The notes: generated by a model from the sequence alone, not told the origin. A DNA stretch of 7,153 bases from Clostridia bacterium (GCA_017420845.1 JAFQOC010000169.1:1-7153); one strand, 5' to 3'; shown: positions 1 to 5,946, numbered from the stretch's first letter. Program-made: numbers and translations.

Positions 1-5
1 GGGGT

Positions 6-26
6 GCAGGGGGCAGAGCCCCCTGC
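6..26. repeat. GC-rich perfect hairpin downstream of hydG
   Basis: A perfect inverted repeat with 9-bp arms (6-14 and 18-26) and a 3-nt loop lies 9 bp past the hydG stop codon. On the minus strand it is followed by ACCCC rather than a run of T, so it is not a textbook intrinsic terminator. It may be an intergenic palindromic repeat or an RNA 3'-end stabiliser. The window edge hides whatever follows. Confidence 0.4.
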
Positions 27-35
27 CCGTCTCCT

Positions 36-1499
36 TTAGAACCGGAAATCTCGCCTGGTGGAGGCCTTGATAGCGGCGATGTTGTCCTCGGCGATGGCGC
101 GTACCTTTTCTTTGGGGATGCGCTTCAGCTCTTCTTCGACCATCTTGTAGCCAATCTCCTTGGTTTCAGGGGATGCGTAGTCCTCGAGATATTCGGAGAG
201 GGTCATGAGTGCGTTGGGATGGCAGCAGTTGAGAATCTGGCCGGATTTGCACAGACTCATGAACCGGTCGCCGGTGCGGCCTTCGCGGTAGCATGCGGTG
301 CAGAAGGAGGGGATGTGCCCGTTTTCCATCAGCCAGCGCACTACCTCGTCCAGACTGCGCTGGTCGGATACATCGAACTGCTCGGTGTCGTGAGGACGCT
401 CGTCTGCGGAATAACCCGCATAGCCGCCAACAGAGGTGCGGGAACCGCCGGATACCTGAGATACGCCCAGACGCAGCAGCTTGCTGCGGGTGGCCTCGGT
501 CTCGCGGGTGGAGATGATGATGCCGGTGTATGGCACTGCCAGACGGATGCAGGCAGTGATCTTCGCGAAGGTCTCGTCGTCGATGCCGTTGTCGAACTGA
601 TCGGGATCGATGTCATCCGCACGCTTCAGACGGGGAACGGAGATGGTGTGGGGGCCTACGCCGTGCACAGCCTCGAGATGCTCGGCATGCATCAGCAGGC
701 CTGCAAATTCGTATTTATAGAGTTCCAGCCCAAAGAGTACGCCAAGACCGACGTCGTCGATGCCGCCTTCCATCGCGCGGTCCATAGCCTCAGTGTGGTA
801 GGCATAGTCGTGCTTGGGTCCGGTAGGATGCAGCTGCTCGTAGCTCTCCTTGTGGTAGGTCTCCTGGAACAGGATGTAGGTGCCGATGCCTGCCTCCTTG
901 AGCTTGCGGTAGTTCTCCACCGTGGTGGCGGCGATGTTGACGTTGACGCGGCGGATGTCGCCGTTCTTGTGGTGCACCGAGTAGATGGTCTTGATGCACT
1001 CCAGGATGTACTCGATGGGGTTGTTCTTGGGATCCTCGCCCGCCTCGATGGCCAGGCGCTTATGGCCCATATCCTGGAGAGCGATGACCTCGGCGCGTAC
1101 CTCCTCCTGGGTCAGCTTCTTGCGGGGGATCTGCTTGTTCTTGAGGTGGTAGGGGCAGTAGACACAGCCGTTGACGCAGTAGTTGGAGAGGTAGAGAGGG
1201 GCGAACATGACGATGCGGTTGCCGTAGAAGGCCAGCTTGATCTCCTCGGCGATCTTGTAGATCTCTTGGATCTTCTCAGGGATGTCGCAGGCCAGGAGCA
1301 CGGATGCCTCGCGGTGGGAGAGCCCCGCGCAGACGTAGCCGGTCTCGGTCTTTTGGGGTCTGGCCTTATCCAAAATGGAGTCGATGAGCTCCACGTTGCG
1401 CTTGTTGGCCTCGGCGTATGCCAGGGTCTCGCGGATCTCGCCGTCGTGGATGAATTCCTCGGCCTTGAGGGATTTGGGGTTGTAGATTGGGTTTGCCAT
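36..1499 (-). CDS. hydG: [FeFe]-hydrogenase H-cluster maturase HydG (radical SAM tyrosine lyase)
   Basis: HydG uses SAM radical chemistry to cleave L-tyrosine to p-cresol and a glycine-derived fragment. It turns that fragment into CO and cyanide on iron, supplying the Fe(CO)2CN synthon of the H-cluster. The 487-residue protein has the expected length. The radical SAM CX3CX2C motif is NYCVNGCVYC (C108, C112, C115). The HydG-specific C-terminal CX2CX22C motif (C400, C403, C426, in FCTACYREGRTGD...NCCHPN) binds the auxiliary cluster with the labile iron. The reading frame is open for 72 codons further upstream, but that stretch overlaps the end of the glycosidase gene. The ATG at 1499 has an AAAGGA ribosome binding site (1509-1514) 9 nt upstream and begins the conserved protein. 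It is the last visible gene of the leftward operon, 77 bp after the glycosidase stop. The family assignment is firm. Confidence 0.97.
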   Translation of the reverse strand: MANPIYNPKSLKAEEFIHDGEIRETLAYAEANKRNVELIDSILDKARPQKTETGYVCAGLSHREASVLLACDIPEKIQEIYKIAEEIKLAFYGNRIVMFAPLYLSNYCVNGCVYCPYHLKNKQIPRKKLTQEEVRAEVIALQDMGHKRLAIEAGEDPKNNPIEYILECIKTIYSVHHKNGDIRRVNVNIAATTVENYRKLKEAGIGTYILFQETYHKESYEQLHPTGPKHDYAYHTEAMDRAMEGGIDDVGLGVLFGLELYKYEFAGLLMHAEHLEAVHGVGPHTISVPRLKRADDIDPDQFDNGIDDETFAKITACIRLAVPYTGIIISTRETEATRSKLLRLGVSQVSGGSRTSVGGYAGYSADERPHDTEQFDVSDQRSLDEVVRWLMENGHIPSFCTACYREGRTGDRFMSLCKSGQILNCCHPNALMTLSEYLEDYASPETKEIGYKMVEEELKRIPKEKVRAIAEDNIAAIKASTRRDFRF

Positions 1500-1515
1500 G
1501 ATGTATGTTCCTTTC

Positions 1516-1550
1516 TTACGGTCAGAAATTACTTTCCGATCAGATATTAC
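1516..1550. repeat. Tandem 17-nt direct repeat ahead of hydG
   Basis: Positions 1516-1532 and 1534-1550 are near-copies (14 of 17 identical, period 18), sharing the core TCAGA(A/T)ATTAC on the plus strand. The pair sits in the 77-bp gap between the glycosidase gene and hydG and abuts the hydG ribosome binding site. I see no good -35/-10 pair here. It could be a protein-binding or translation-control site, or simply a local duplication. Confidence 0.45.
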
Positions 1551-1576
1551 ATTGGGATATGGGAGGGGTAGACCGT

Positions 1577-3238
1577 TTATACGGTTTGACGAGTCACGCC
1601 GCGGGTCACGCCGCGGGTTACGCCGCTCTCGTTGTAAGCGTCCACTGTGACGTAGTAGGTGACGCCCTTGGTGAGGCAGTAGACGGTGGCTTGGGTATCT
1701 CCTATGACCTGCCAATGGGTGTAGAGGTTGTGGGGATCAATGCCCCAGCGGATGAAGTAGCCTTGTGCGCCCTCCACGGGATCCCACGTGACGGTCATGT
1801 TGCGGGTATCCTCGCCGCGCTTTGCGGTGAAGTCGGGGGCTTTTGCGGGGGCATCGCCGCCGCCGAAGCCGAAAACGCGGAGACCGCTGACGGCGAATTT
1901 CCCCCCTGCGGGAGTCTTGCCATGGTTGGCGAGCTTCAGGTAACGGAGATTTGTGACCGCATCCAACTGAACGTAGTCATGGGGGAGATCGTCGGTGCTC
2001 TTGCGGCGGTCTATGAGGGTGAACCAGCTCTCGCCGTCCACAGAAGCCTCCAAGGTATACTTGTAGGCAAATCCGTGGCCTCTGCCGCCCACCGCCTCCA
2101 CGTCCTGATCCGCGAAGTTGACCTGCACGGAGCAGACCTCGTAGACCTTGCCCAGGTCCGTCCAAAGCCACTCCCCCGCGTCTCCGGTCTTGGCGCTCCA
2201 CCACGTGCGGAGGTTTTCGTCGAAGGCCTTGTCGGGGGTGTGGGACTCGTCCAGAACCGAGGAGGCCTTGGCGGTCTTGTGGAGGGAGAGCAGATGCCAG
2301 CCCGCGTCGGAGTCGGTGAAGGGGTCGGTTACCTCGTGGGGCAACAGCTGTGGATAATCTCCTCGGTAGGCGTTGGTGTAGATCAGACCGTTTTCCACCC
2401 TGGCGGGAAACAGACAGAGACGGCGCTCGAAGATGTGGTTGACGCTGATGGAAACGGTATCCATCTTCCAGTAGCGGCCGTTCTTGTCCTCAAACAGGCA
2501 ACCGTGTCCCGCGCCCCGCATGAATCCCGTGGCCTTGTAGACAACGGGGCTGTTCTCGCAGTAGGTGAAGGGCCCCATGGGGGAGTCCGCCACGGCGCAA
2601 CCGTCGCAGTAGCCCGCGTATTCCGTGCCGGGGACGGCGTAGGTGAGGTAGTATTTCCCGTCGATCTTGTTCATCCAAGGGCCTTCCAGGTGGGTACGGC
2701 CGCCTTCCTTTTCGTTGATATCCCCCACCCGCTCAAAGCCGCGGATATCGCGGTCGCTCTGGAAGATGTCCACGGGGCCCTCCAGTACCTTGGAGGGGTC
2801 GGAGGGATCCAGCTTGCAGACGTGGAGGGGGGCTACGGGGCTGAGACCCTCGTAGCAGTAGAGGGAGCCGTCATCGTCCACGAAGAGGGCGGGATCGTCC
2901 CAGTAGTAGGGTCTGCCCGCGTTGACCCAGGAATCGGGATCGCGGGGGTTGTCGGAATACAGGATGCTACCGCCCTGGCAGTGGGTGATATAGATGCGAT
3001 CTCCCATCACCACGGGGCCGGGGGCGAAGAGGTTGAACTCGGGCTGTTTCGTGAGGTCCACCTCAATGAATTCCCAATGCGCCAGATCGGGGGACACCCA
3101 GTAGCCCGACCCGTGAGAAGCGAACAGGTAGTATTCGTCCTGATACAGCACCACGGCGGGATCGGCGGACTCACGGGAGCGCATGGGGGATTGGTACTGG
3201 TAATTGATGTTGAGGGGATTGCATATGGTTGGCTTCAT
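1577..3238 (-). CDS. Glycoside hydrolase family 43-like protein with discoidin and fibronectin III domains
   Basis: This is a predicted beta-xylosidase/arabinofuranosidase-type glycosidase of 553 residues. The N-terminal five-bladed propeller (about 15-300) shows GH43 landmarks: D26 in SADPAVV (general base), D115 in WDDPALF (pKa modulator), E185 in HLEGPW (general acid) and a conserved-looking GHG at 244-246. Residues about 318-457 resemble an F5/8-type C (discoidin/CBM32-like) domain, with WWSA at 346-349. Residues about 466-540 resemble fibronectin type III. The protein ends in a GVTR triplet repeat. There is no signal peptide or membrane segment, so it should be cytoplasmic and act on imported oligosaccharides; the substrate cannot be read from sequence. 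I chose the ATG at 3238 over the one at 3244 because the GGAG at 3246-3249 is 7 nt from the former and only 1 nt from the latter. The gene begins 22 bp after hydE ends and is followed by hydG, an unusual position for a glycosidase. Confidence 0.87.
   Translation of the reverse strand: MKPTICNPLNINYQYQSPMRSRESADPAVVLYQDEYYLFASHGSGYWVSPDLAHWEFIEVDLTKQPEFNLFAPGPVVMGDRIYITHCQGGSILYSDNPRDPDSWVNAGRPYYWDDPALFVDDDGSLYCYEGLSPVAPLHVCKLDPSDPSKVLEGPVDIFQSDRDIRGFERVGDINEKEGGRTHLEGPWMNKIDGKYYLTYAVPGTEYAGYCDGCAVADSPMGPFTYCENSPVVYKATGFMRGAGHGCLFEDKNGRYWKMDTVSISVNHIFERRLCLFPARVENGLIYTNAYRGDYPQLLPHEVTDPFTDSDAGWHLLSLHKTAKASSVLDESHTPDKAFDENLRTWWSAKTGDAGEWLWTDLGKVYEVCSVQVNFADQDVEAVGGRGHGFAYKYTLEASVDGESWFTLIDRRKSTDDLPHDYVQLDAVTNLRYLKLANHGKTPAGGKFAVSGLRVFGFGGGDAPAKAPDFTAKRGEDTRNMTVTWDPVEGAQGYFIRWGIDPHNLYTHWQVIGDTQATVYCLTKGVTYYVTVDAYNESGVTRGVTRGVTRQTV
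1593..1626 (-). repeat. 12-nt in-frame tandem repeat encoding GVTR
   Basis: Units at 1593-1604 and 1605-1616 are identical (plus-strand GTCACGCCGCGG). A third, partial unit at 1617-1626 has one substitution. They encode three consecutive Gly-Val-Thr-Arg blocks at residues 539-550 of the glycosidase, immediately before its stop. This looks like replication-slippage expansion of a linker or tail. Confidence 0.8.
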
Positions 3239-3260
3239 GATCATTCTCCATCAAAAGATA

Positions 3261-4310
3261 TTAAGGACGCTTAACATCGCCCCTTGCGGTGACCACCTCG
3301 TAGCCGATGGAGGCCATGCGGCGGCACAGCTCTTCTTTGCTCTGGGCGGACTCGGCACCGTCCGAGATCTTATTATCGTAGAGCATATACTTCTTTCGCA
3401 CCAAGGCGGGGGAGAGGTTGGGCATGACCACGTTGGCACCCGCCAGAATACCCTGCTCCCGTCCCGTGGGGTGAATAGTACCCAGGGCGGTGGTGGAAGG
3501 AAGGAGGACGGGGGGATGGATGAGACGGACGATGGAGAGGAGGTAGCAGGTCAGCTCCAGAGTCCCCGCGGGGAAGTCGGCGAAGATCGTATCCTTATGG
3601 GGGATGAAGGGGCCGATGCCGCACATATCGGGCTTGAATTCTTCGATGAATTTGAGGTCGCGGGCGATGTCCTCAGGTGTCTGGTAGGGGGAGCCTACCA
3701 TGAAGCCGCAGCCCACCTGATAGCCGATCTCCCGCAGGTCGTACAGGCAGCGCATCCGTTCGTCAAAGGACAGAGGCGCGGGGTGGAGCTTTTCGTAATG
3801 GGACTTGGTGGCGGTCTCGTGGCGGAGCAGGTAGCGGTCCGCCCCCGCGTCGTAGAGCTTTTGGTAGCTCTCCCGTGAACGCTCACCCAAAGAGAGGGTG
3901 ACGGCGCAGTCGGGGTGATTTGCCTTGATGGCGCGGAGGAGGGAAGTGAGCCGTTCATCGGTGAAATACCCGTCCTCGCCTCCCTGGAGGACGAAGGTGC
4001 AAAATCCCAGCTCATAGCCCTCGGCGCAGGCCGACAGGATATCCTCCTCGGTGAGGCGGTAGCGGTCGCAGTTGGGGTTTCCCGCGCGGATGCCGCAGTA
4101 GTGGCAGTTGTTCTTGCAGATATTGCTGACCTCGATGAGGCCGCGGATGTAGACGGTATTGCCGTAGATGGCCTTTCGCTTTTCGGTGGCGGCGGCGGCG
4201 AGGCGGGCGGCGGTGTCGGGGGTTCCTTCCTTTATGAGTAGGGTGTATTCCTCGACGGTCAAGCTCTCGCCCGCGATCAGTTTATCCATAAGGGCGCGGA
4301 GATCAGCCAT
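3261..4310 (-). CDS. hydE: [FeFe]-hydrogenase H-cluster maturase HydE (radical SAM)
   Basis: HydE is a radical SAM enzyme that processes the Fe(CO)2(CN)(Cys) product of HydG on the way to the binuclear H-cluster precursor assembled on HydF. The 349-residue length is typical. The cluster-binding CX3CX2C motif is SNICKNNCHYC (C65, C69, C72). Around it are the BioB/HydE-like TIM-barrel segments LQGGEDG (about 110-115), LSLGERS and GCGFMVGSPYQT. The C-terminal part around DNKISDGAESAQSK has no cysteine cluster, so the optional second [4Fe-4S] site seen in some homologues is probably absent. The start at 4310 has GGGAG 6 nt upstream and overlaps the stop of the preceding small gene (shared ATGGCTGA), which indicates translational coupling. 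The glycosidase gene follows after 22 bp. Confidence 0.97.
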   Translation of the reverse strand: MADLRALMDKLIAGESLTVEEYTLLIKEGTPDTAARLAAAATEKRKAIYGNTVYIRGLIEVSNICKNNCHYCGIRAGNPNCDRYRLTEEDILSACAEGYELGFCTFVLQGGEDGYFTDERLTSLLRAIKANHPDCAVTLSLGERSRESYQKLYDAGADRYLLRHETATKSHYEKLHPAPLSFDERMRCLYDLREIGYQVGCGFMVGSPYQTPEDIARDLKFIEEFKPDMCGIGPFIPHKDTIFADFPAGTLELTCYLLSIVRLIHPPVLLPSTTALGTIHPTGREQGILAGANVVMPNLSPALVRKKYMLYDNKISDGAESAQSKEELCRRMASIGYEVVTARGDVKRP

Positions 4311-4566
4311 GGGGTGCTCCCTTCACGCTGGAGTAGGCGGTTTTGACGCTGACCCCCCCGAGGTTGCCGATCTTTCCCGCCAGGGCGGATATGGTGTTGT
4401 CGGGGGCGTCCAGAGCGATACTGATGATGCTGATGCCCCGCTCACGGTAGGGGATGCCCATACGGCCGATGATGTAGGCTCCGTGCTCGTGGAGCAGGGT
4501 ATTGATGGGTTCCACAGCGTCGGTGTTCTCCACGATGATGCTCATGACGGCTACTCTGGTTTCCAT
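4303..4566 (-). CDS. TM1266-family putative iron-only hydrogenase system regulator
   Basis: This small 87-residue protein belongs to the TM1266-type family, routinely annotated as an iron-only hydrogenase system regulator. Its fold resembles ACT domains and the NikR C-terminal domain, and its biochemical role is not established. Visible features are an N-terminal beta strand (TRVAVMSIIVEN), a helix (DAVEPINTLLHEHG), the family-like RMGIPYRERGISIISIALDAP, and a second helix-strand unit ending GVSVKTAYS. No DNA-binding domain is present, so any regulation would need a partner or a ligand-sensing role. The ATG at 4566 has an excellent AGGAGGTG site at 4571-4578; an in-frame ATG at 4587 lies in the leader and lacks one. 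It is the first gene of the operon, directly behind the leader terminator, and its stop overlaps the start of hydE. Confidence 0.9.
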   Translation of the reverse strand: METRVAVMSIIVENTDAVEPINTLLHEHGAYIIGRMGIPYRERGISIISIALDAPDNTISALAGKIGNLGGVSVKTAYSSVKGAPHG

Positions 4567-4585
4567 GAAACACCTCCTAATATAC

Positions 4586-4620
4586 AAAAATGCACCGTAC
4601 CCGAGAGAGGGTACGGTGCA
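4586..4620 (-). terminator. Intrinsic terminator within the leader of the hydrogenase-maturation operon
   Basis: A perfect 12-bp stem (arms 4609-4620 and 4591-4602) with a 6-nt loop (TCTCTC on the minus strand) is followed at once by TTTTT (4590-4586). The T run exists only for minus-strand transcription. The hairpin lies between the operon promoter and the AGGAGG site of the first gene, only 20 nt before its start codon. An unconditional stop here would silence the operon, so conditional termination (attenuation) is the natural reading. Confidence 0.85.
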
Positions 4621-4712
4621 CAGCGATGAGCCGACAGACCCACTACGGGTGTCGGCGAAATTCTGTAGTTCCGTCCCTTTCAGGCAGGGTACGATCCCTT
4701 ACTGTCAGGTAC
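4586..4712 (-). promoter_or_regulatory. Candidate riboswitch/attenuator leader RNA of the hyd operon
   Basis: About 90 nt of untranslated RNA precede the terminator. Visible elements in transcript order: CTGACAG (4708-4702); AGGG/CCCT segments that can form either of two overlapping hairpins (4699-4696 with 4689-4686, or 4689-4686 with 4678-4675); a hairpin with a 7-bp outer stem (4656-4650 with 4636-4630), a TC bulge, a 3-bp inner stem (4649-4647 with 4641-4639) and loop GTAGT (4646-4642); and ACTAC (4669-4665), complementary to that whole loop, allowing a pseudoknot. CTGACAG can also pair with 4637-4631, in competition with the hairpin. The octamer CGTACCCT occurs at 4693-4686 and again in the terminator 5' arm (4615-4608). 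There is no leader peptide with a convincing ribosome site. I do not recognise a known riboswitch core. The regulatory role is inferred from architecture. Confidence 0.6.
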
Positions 4713-4718
4713 ACCTGT

Positions 4719-4747
4719 ATTATACATCAAAAAAACTTGTTTGTCAA
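4719..4747 (-). promoter_or_regulatory. Sigma-A promoter of the hyd maturation operon
   Basis: On the minus strand a perfect -35 TTGACA (4747-4742) and a perfect -10 TATAAT (4724-4719) are separated by exactly 17 nt. Transcription should start near 4712. A promoter this close to consensus suits an operon controlled after initiation by the downstream terminator rather than by an activator. Confidence 0.93.
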
Positions 4748-4750
4748 GAG

Positions 4751-4764
4751 TTATTTTGAAATAA
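4751..4764. promoter_or_regulatory. AT-rich inverted repeat upstream of the hyd promoter
   Basis: TTATTT and AAATAA (4751-4756 and 4759-4764) form a perfect inverted repeat around a 2-bp centre, starting 4 bp upstream of the minus-strand -35 box. It could be an operator or an UP-like element. In such AT-rich sequence chance occurrence is also plausible. Confidence 0.3.
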
Positions 4765-4775
4765 TACAAAAATAG

Positions 4776-4787
4776 TGTTAATTAACA
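4776..4787. promoter_or_regulatory. 12-bp perfect palindrome between the divergent promoters
   Basis: TGTTAATTAACA is a perfect palindrome 17 bp upstream of the -35 box of the flavodoxin promoter and 28 bp beyond the -35 of the hyd promoter. It is a candidate binding site for a dimeric regulator serving one or both promoters. The half-sites TGTTAA/TTAACA resemble Rex half-sites but lack the 4-bp spacer of a standard Rex operator, so no regulator is assigned. Confidence 0.4.
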
Positions 4788-4804
4788 AGAAGGACAGAAA
4801 TCCC

Positions 4805-4833
4805 TTGCCTTTTGAGGTGAAATGTGTTATAAT
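4805..4833 (+). promoter_or_regulatory. Sigma-A promoter of the flavodoxin-like gene
   Basis: The -35 TTGCCT (4805-4810, 4 of 6 matches) and perfect -10 TATAAT (4828-4833) are 17 nt apart. A TG at 4825-4826 gives an extended -10. The start should fall near 4840, leaving a short leader with AAGGAG at 4852-4857 before the ATG at 4867. Confidence 0.85.
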
Positions 4834-4866
4834 ACAGGAGAAGGAACCGAAAAGGAGAACTGCGCC

Positions 4867-5370
4867 ATGAAAACCAAGCCCACCGCCATTGTTTACGTAT
4901 CCAACACGGGACGCACCGCCCGTTATGCCCGCATGATGGGGGAGAAGACGGGGTTGCCCGTGTACGAGCTGACCGAGGCCAAGAAGGTATTACCCAAGAA
5001 GACCCCTATCATATACTGCGGCTGGCTCATGGCCTCCACCGTCAAGGACTATAAGAAGGCCGCGCGGCGGTATACGGTGGCCGCTCTTTGCGGCGTAGGC
5101 CTCTGCCCTACGGGAGAGCTGTTGACCGAGGTGAGAAAGGCCACGGGGCTCCCCGCCGAGACCCCTCTGTTCACTCTCCAAGGGGGGATGGATCGCTCAG
5201 CTCTGAAGGGGGTTTACGGGTCCATGATCGACTTCCTCATCAAGTCCATGGAAAAGAAAAAGGACCCTTCTGAGAAGGACACCGCCATGCTGGAGATGCT
5301 GAAGGCGGGCGGGGACTTTGTGAGCGAGGAGAATCTGGGGGCTGTTCTTGAGTGGTATGAGAGTCTGTGA
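4867..5370 (+). CDS. Flavodoxin-domain protein
   Basis: This 167-residue protein resembles single-domain flavodoxins of the Flavodoxin_5/HemG-like type, which bind FMN and carry one or two electrons in the cytoplasm. The N-terminus AIVYVSNTGRTARYA (7-21) has the strand plus phosphate-binding loop (S12-N-T-G-R-T17), and VLPKKTPIIYCGWLMAS (41-57) fits the next strand and loop. The C-terminal segment (about 129-167) is a charged helical tail. The start at 4867 is supported by AAGGAG 9 nt upstream and by the promoter, whose -10 overlaps the earlier in-frame ATG at 4823. The gene is divergent from the hyd operon, so electron delivery to hydrogenase or to the radical SAM maturases is a possible but unproven role. 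A protoporphyrinogen-oxidase-like function cannot be excluded; no heme genes are nearby. Confidence 0.78.
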   Translation: MKTKPTAIVYVSNTGRTARYARMMGEKTGLPVYELTEAKKVLPKKTPIIYCGWLMASTVKDYKKAARRYTVAALCGVGLCPTGELLTEVRKATGLPAETPLFTLQGGMDRSALKGVYGSMIDFLIKSMEKKKDPSEKDTAMLEMLKAGGDFVSEENLGAVLEWYESL

Positions 5371-5412
5371 GCACATCGGCGCGGATATTTCGGTATACAG
5401 GAGATTATGTGT

Positions 5413-5946
5413 ATGACAAGAGAAAAACAACCGGTACATTTCGTATTCGTCAGTCTTTTGTTTTTGGCTTTGGCAGGATTATTTATTTGGGCTTTTGTGA
5501 ACATGGCATTTTGGGGAAGCTATCCACCCGCTGAGTCCCTTGAATTAGAGGAATGTACGGTCGTGGAATATGAGCTTGTATCCACCGCGAAATCATCTTA
5601 TTATTTCATCTACGTGGAGGAATACGAAAAGCCGCTGGAGATTGGCAACATTGTGATGAATGTGATTGACCGTGAGGCCCTGCTGGAATTGGAGGCGGGG
5701 GATACCATCGTGGTCAGTCACTACGAAGGGAAGCGGTCCTTTAATCTATATACATTGTCTCATGCCGACAAAACCATCCTGGCTTATGAGGATTACCTGG
5801 CAGAGCATGAAGGAAATAATACCATTGGTGTTTGGGTCACCGGCGTTTTATCTCTTTCGTCGATTGCCCTCCTGATCGCAAACACGATTCACTATAAGAA
5901 AACGGGAAGACCGCTCCCCTTGCGAGGAGTTAGAATTGGGTTCTGA
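5413..5946 (+). CDS. Predicted membrane protein with two transmembrane helices, family not recognised
   Basis: I do not recognise this 177-residue protein. A hydrophobic segment at about 9-33 (FVFVSLLFLALAGLFIWAF) and another at about 137-159 (TIGVWVTGVLSLSSIALLIA) flank an acidic, beta-rich domain (about 40-135) with LEAGDTIVV and YFIYVEEYEKP. A short basic tail (HYKKTGRPLP) follows the second helix, suggesting cytoplasmic termini and an external central domain. The layout resembles small membrane proteins in which two helices bracket a soluble beta domain. The ATG at 5413 is 9 nt from the AGGAG at 5399-5403; the ATG at 5407 is only 3 nt away and less likely. It begins 42 bp after the flavodoxin-like gene and probably shares its promoter. 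Its DNA is visibly AT-richer than the neighbours, which may indicate a separate origin. Confidence 0.72.
   Translation: MTREKQPVHFVFVSLLFLALAGLFIWAFVNMAFWGSYPPAESLELEECTVVEYELVSTAKSSYYFIYVEEYEKPLEIGNIVMNVIDREALLELEAGDTIVVSHYEGKRSFNLYTLSHADKTILAYEDYLAEHEGNNTIGVWVTGVLSLSSIALLIANTIHYKKTGRPLPLRGVRIGF

Noticed and set aside
219..1571. Long plus-strand open frame of 450 codons opposite hydG
   Set aside because: It is antisense to a confidently identified gene and its Val/Ala/Gly/Asp-rich translation matches nothing recognisable. It arises from GC-rich third positions in hydG.
1500..1715. 72-codon N-terminal extension of hydG
   Set aside because: It runs through the gap and into the end of the glycosidase gene, is rich in Arg/His/Ser/Pro unlike HydG, and the ATG at 1499 has its own ribosome binding site.
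1505..3274. Plus-strand open frame of 589 codons opposite the glycosidase gene
   Set aside because: It mirrors the GH43 gene almost exactly, lacks a ribosome binding site and has a low-complexity translation. The minus-strand frame carries real domain motifs.
3204..3878. Plus-strand frame of 224 codons opposite hydE
   Set aside because: It is antisense to hydE with its radical SAM motif and shows no recognisable domain or ribosome binding site.
4591..4620. The leader hairpin as a plus-strand terminator or as a mobile-element inverted repeat
   Set aside because: The T run exists only on the minus-strand side, no plus-strand gene precedes it, and no transposase or target duplication is visible.
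4665..4712. Known riboswitch class for the leader (cobalamin, SAM, NiCo, and a GGGACGGAA resemblance to glutamine RNAs)
   Set aside because: Only short fragments are shared. The other conserved blocks of those classes are absent as far as I can recall them, so no class name is assigned.
4776..4787. Rex (NADH-sensing repressor) operator
   Set aside because: The half-sites look similar, but the 4-bp spacer of the usual Rex site is missing, so it is kept only as an unassigned palindrome.
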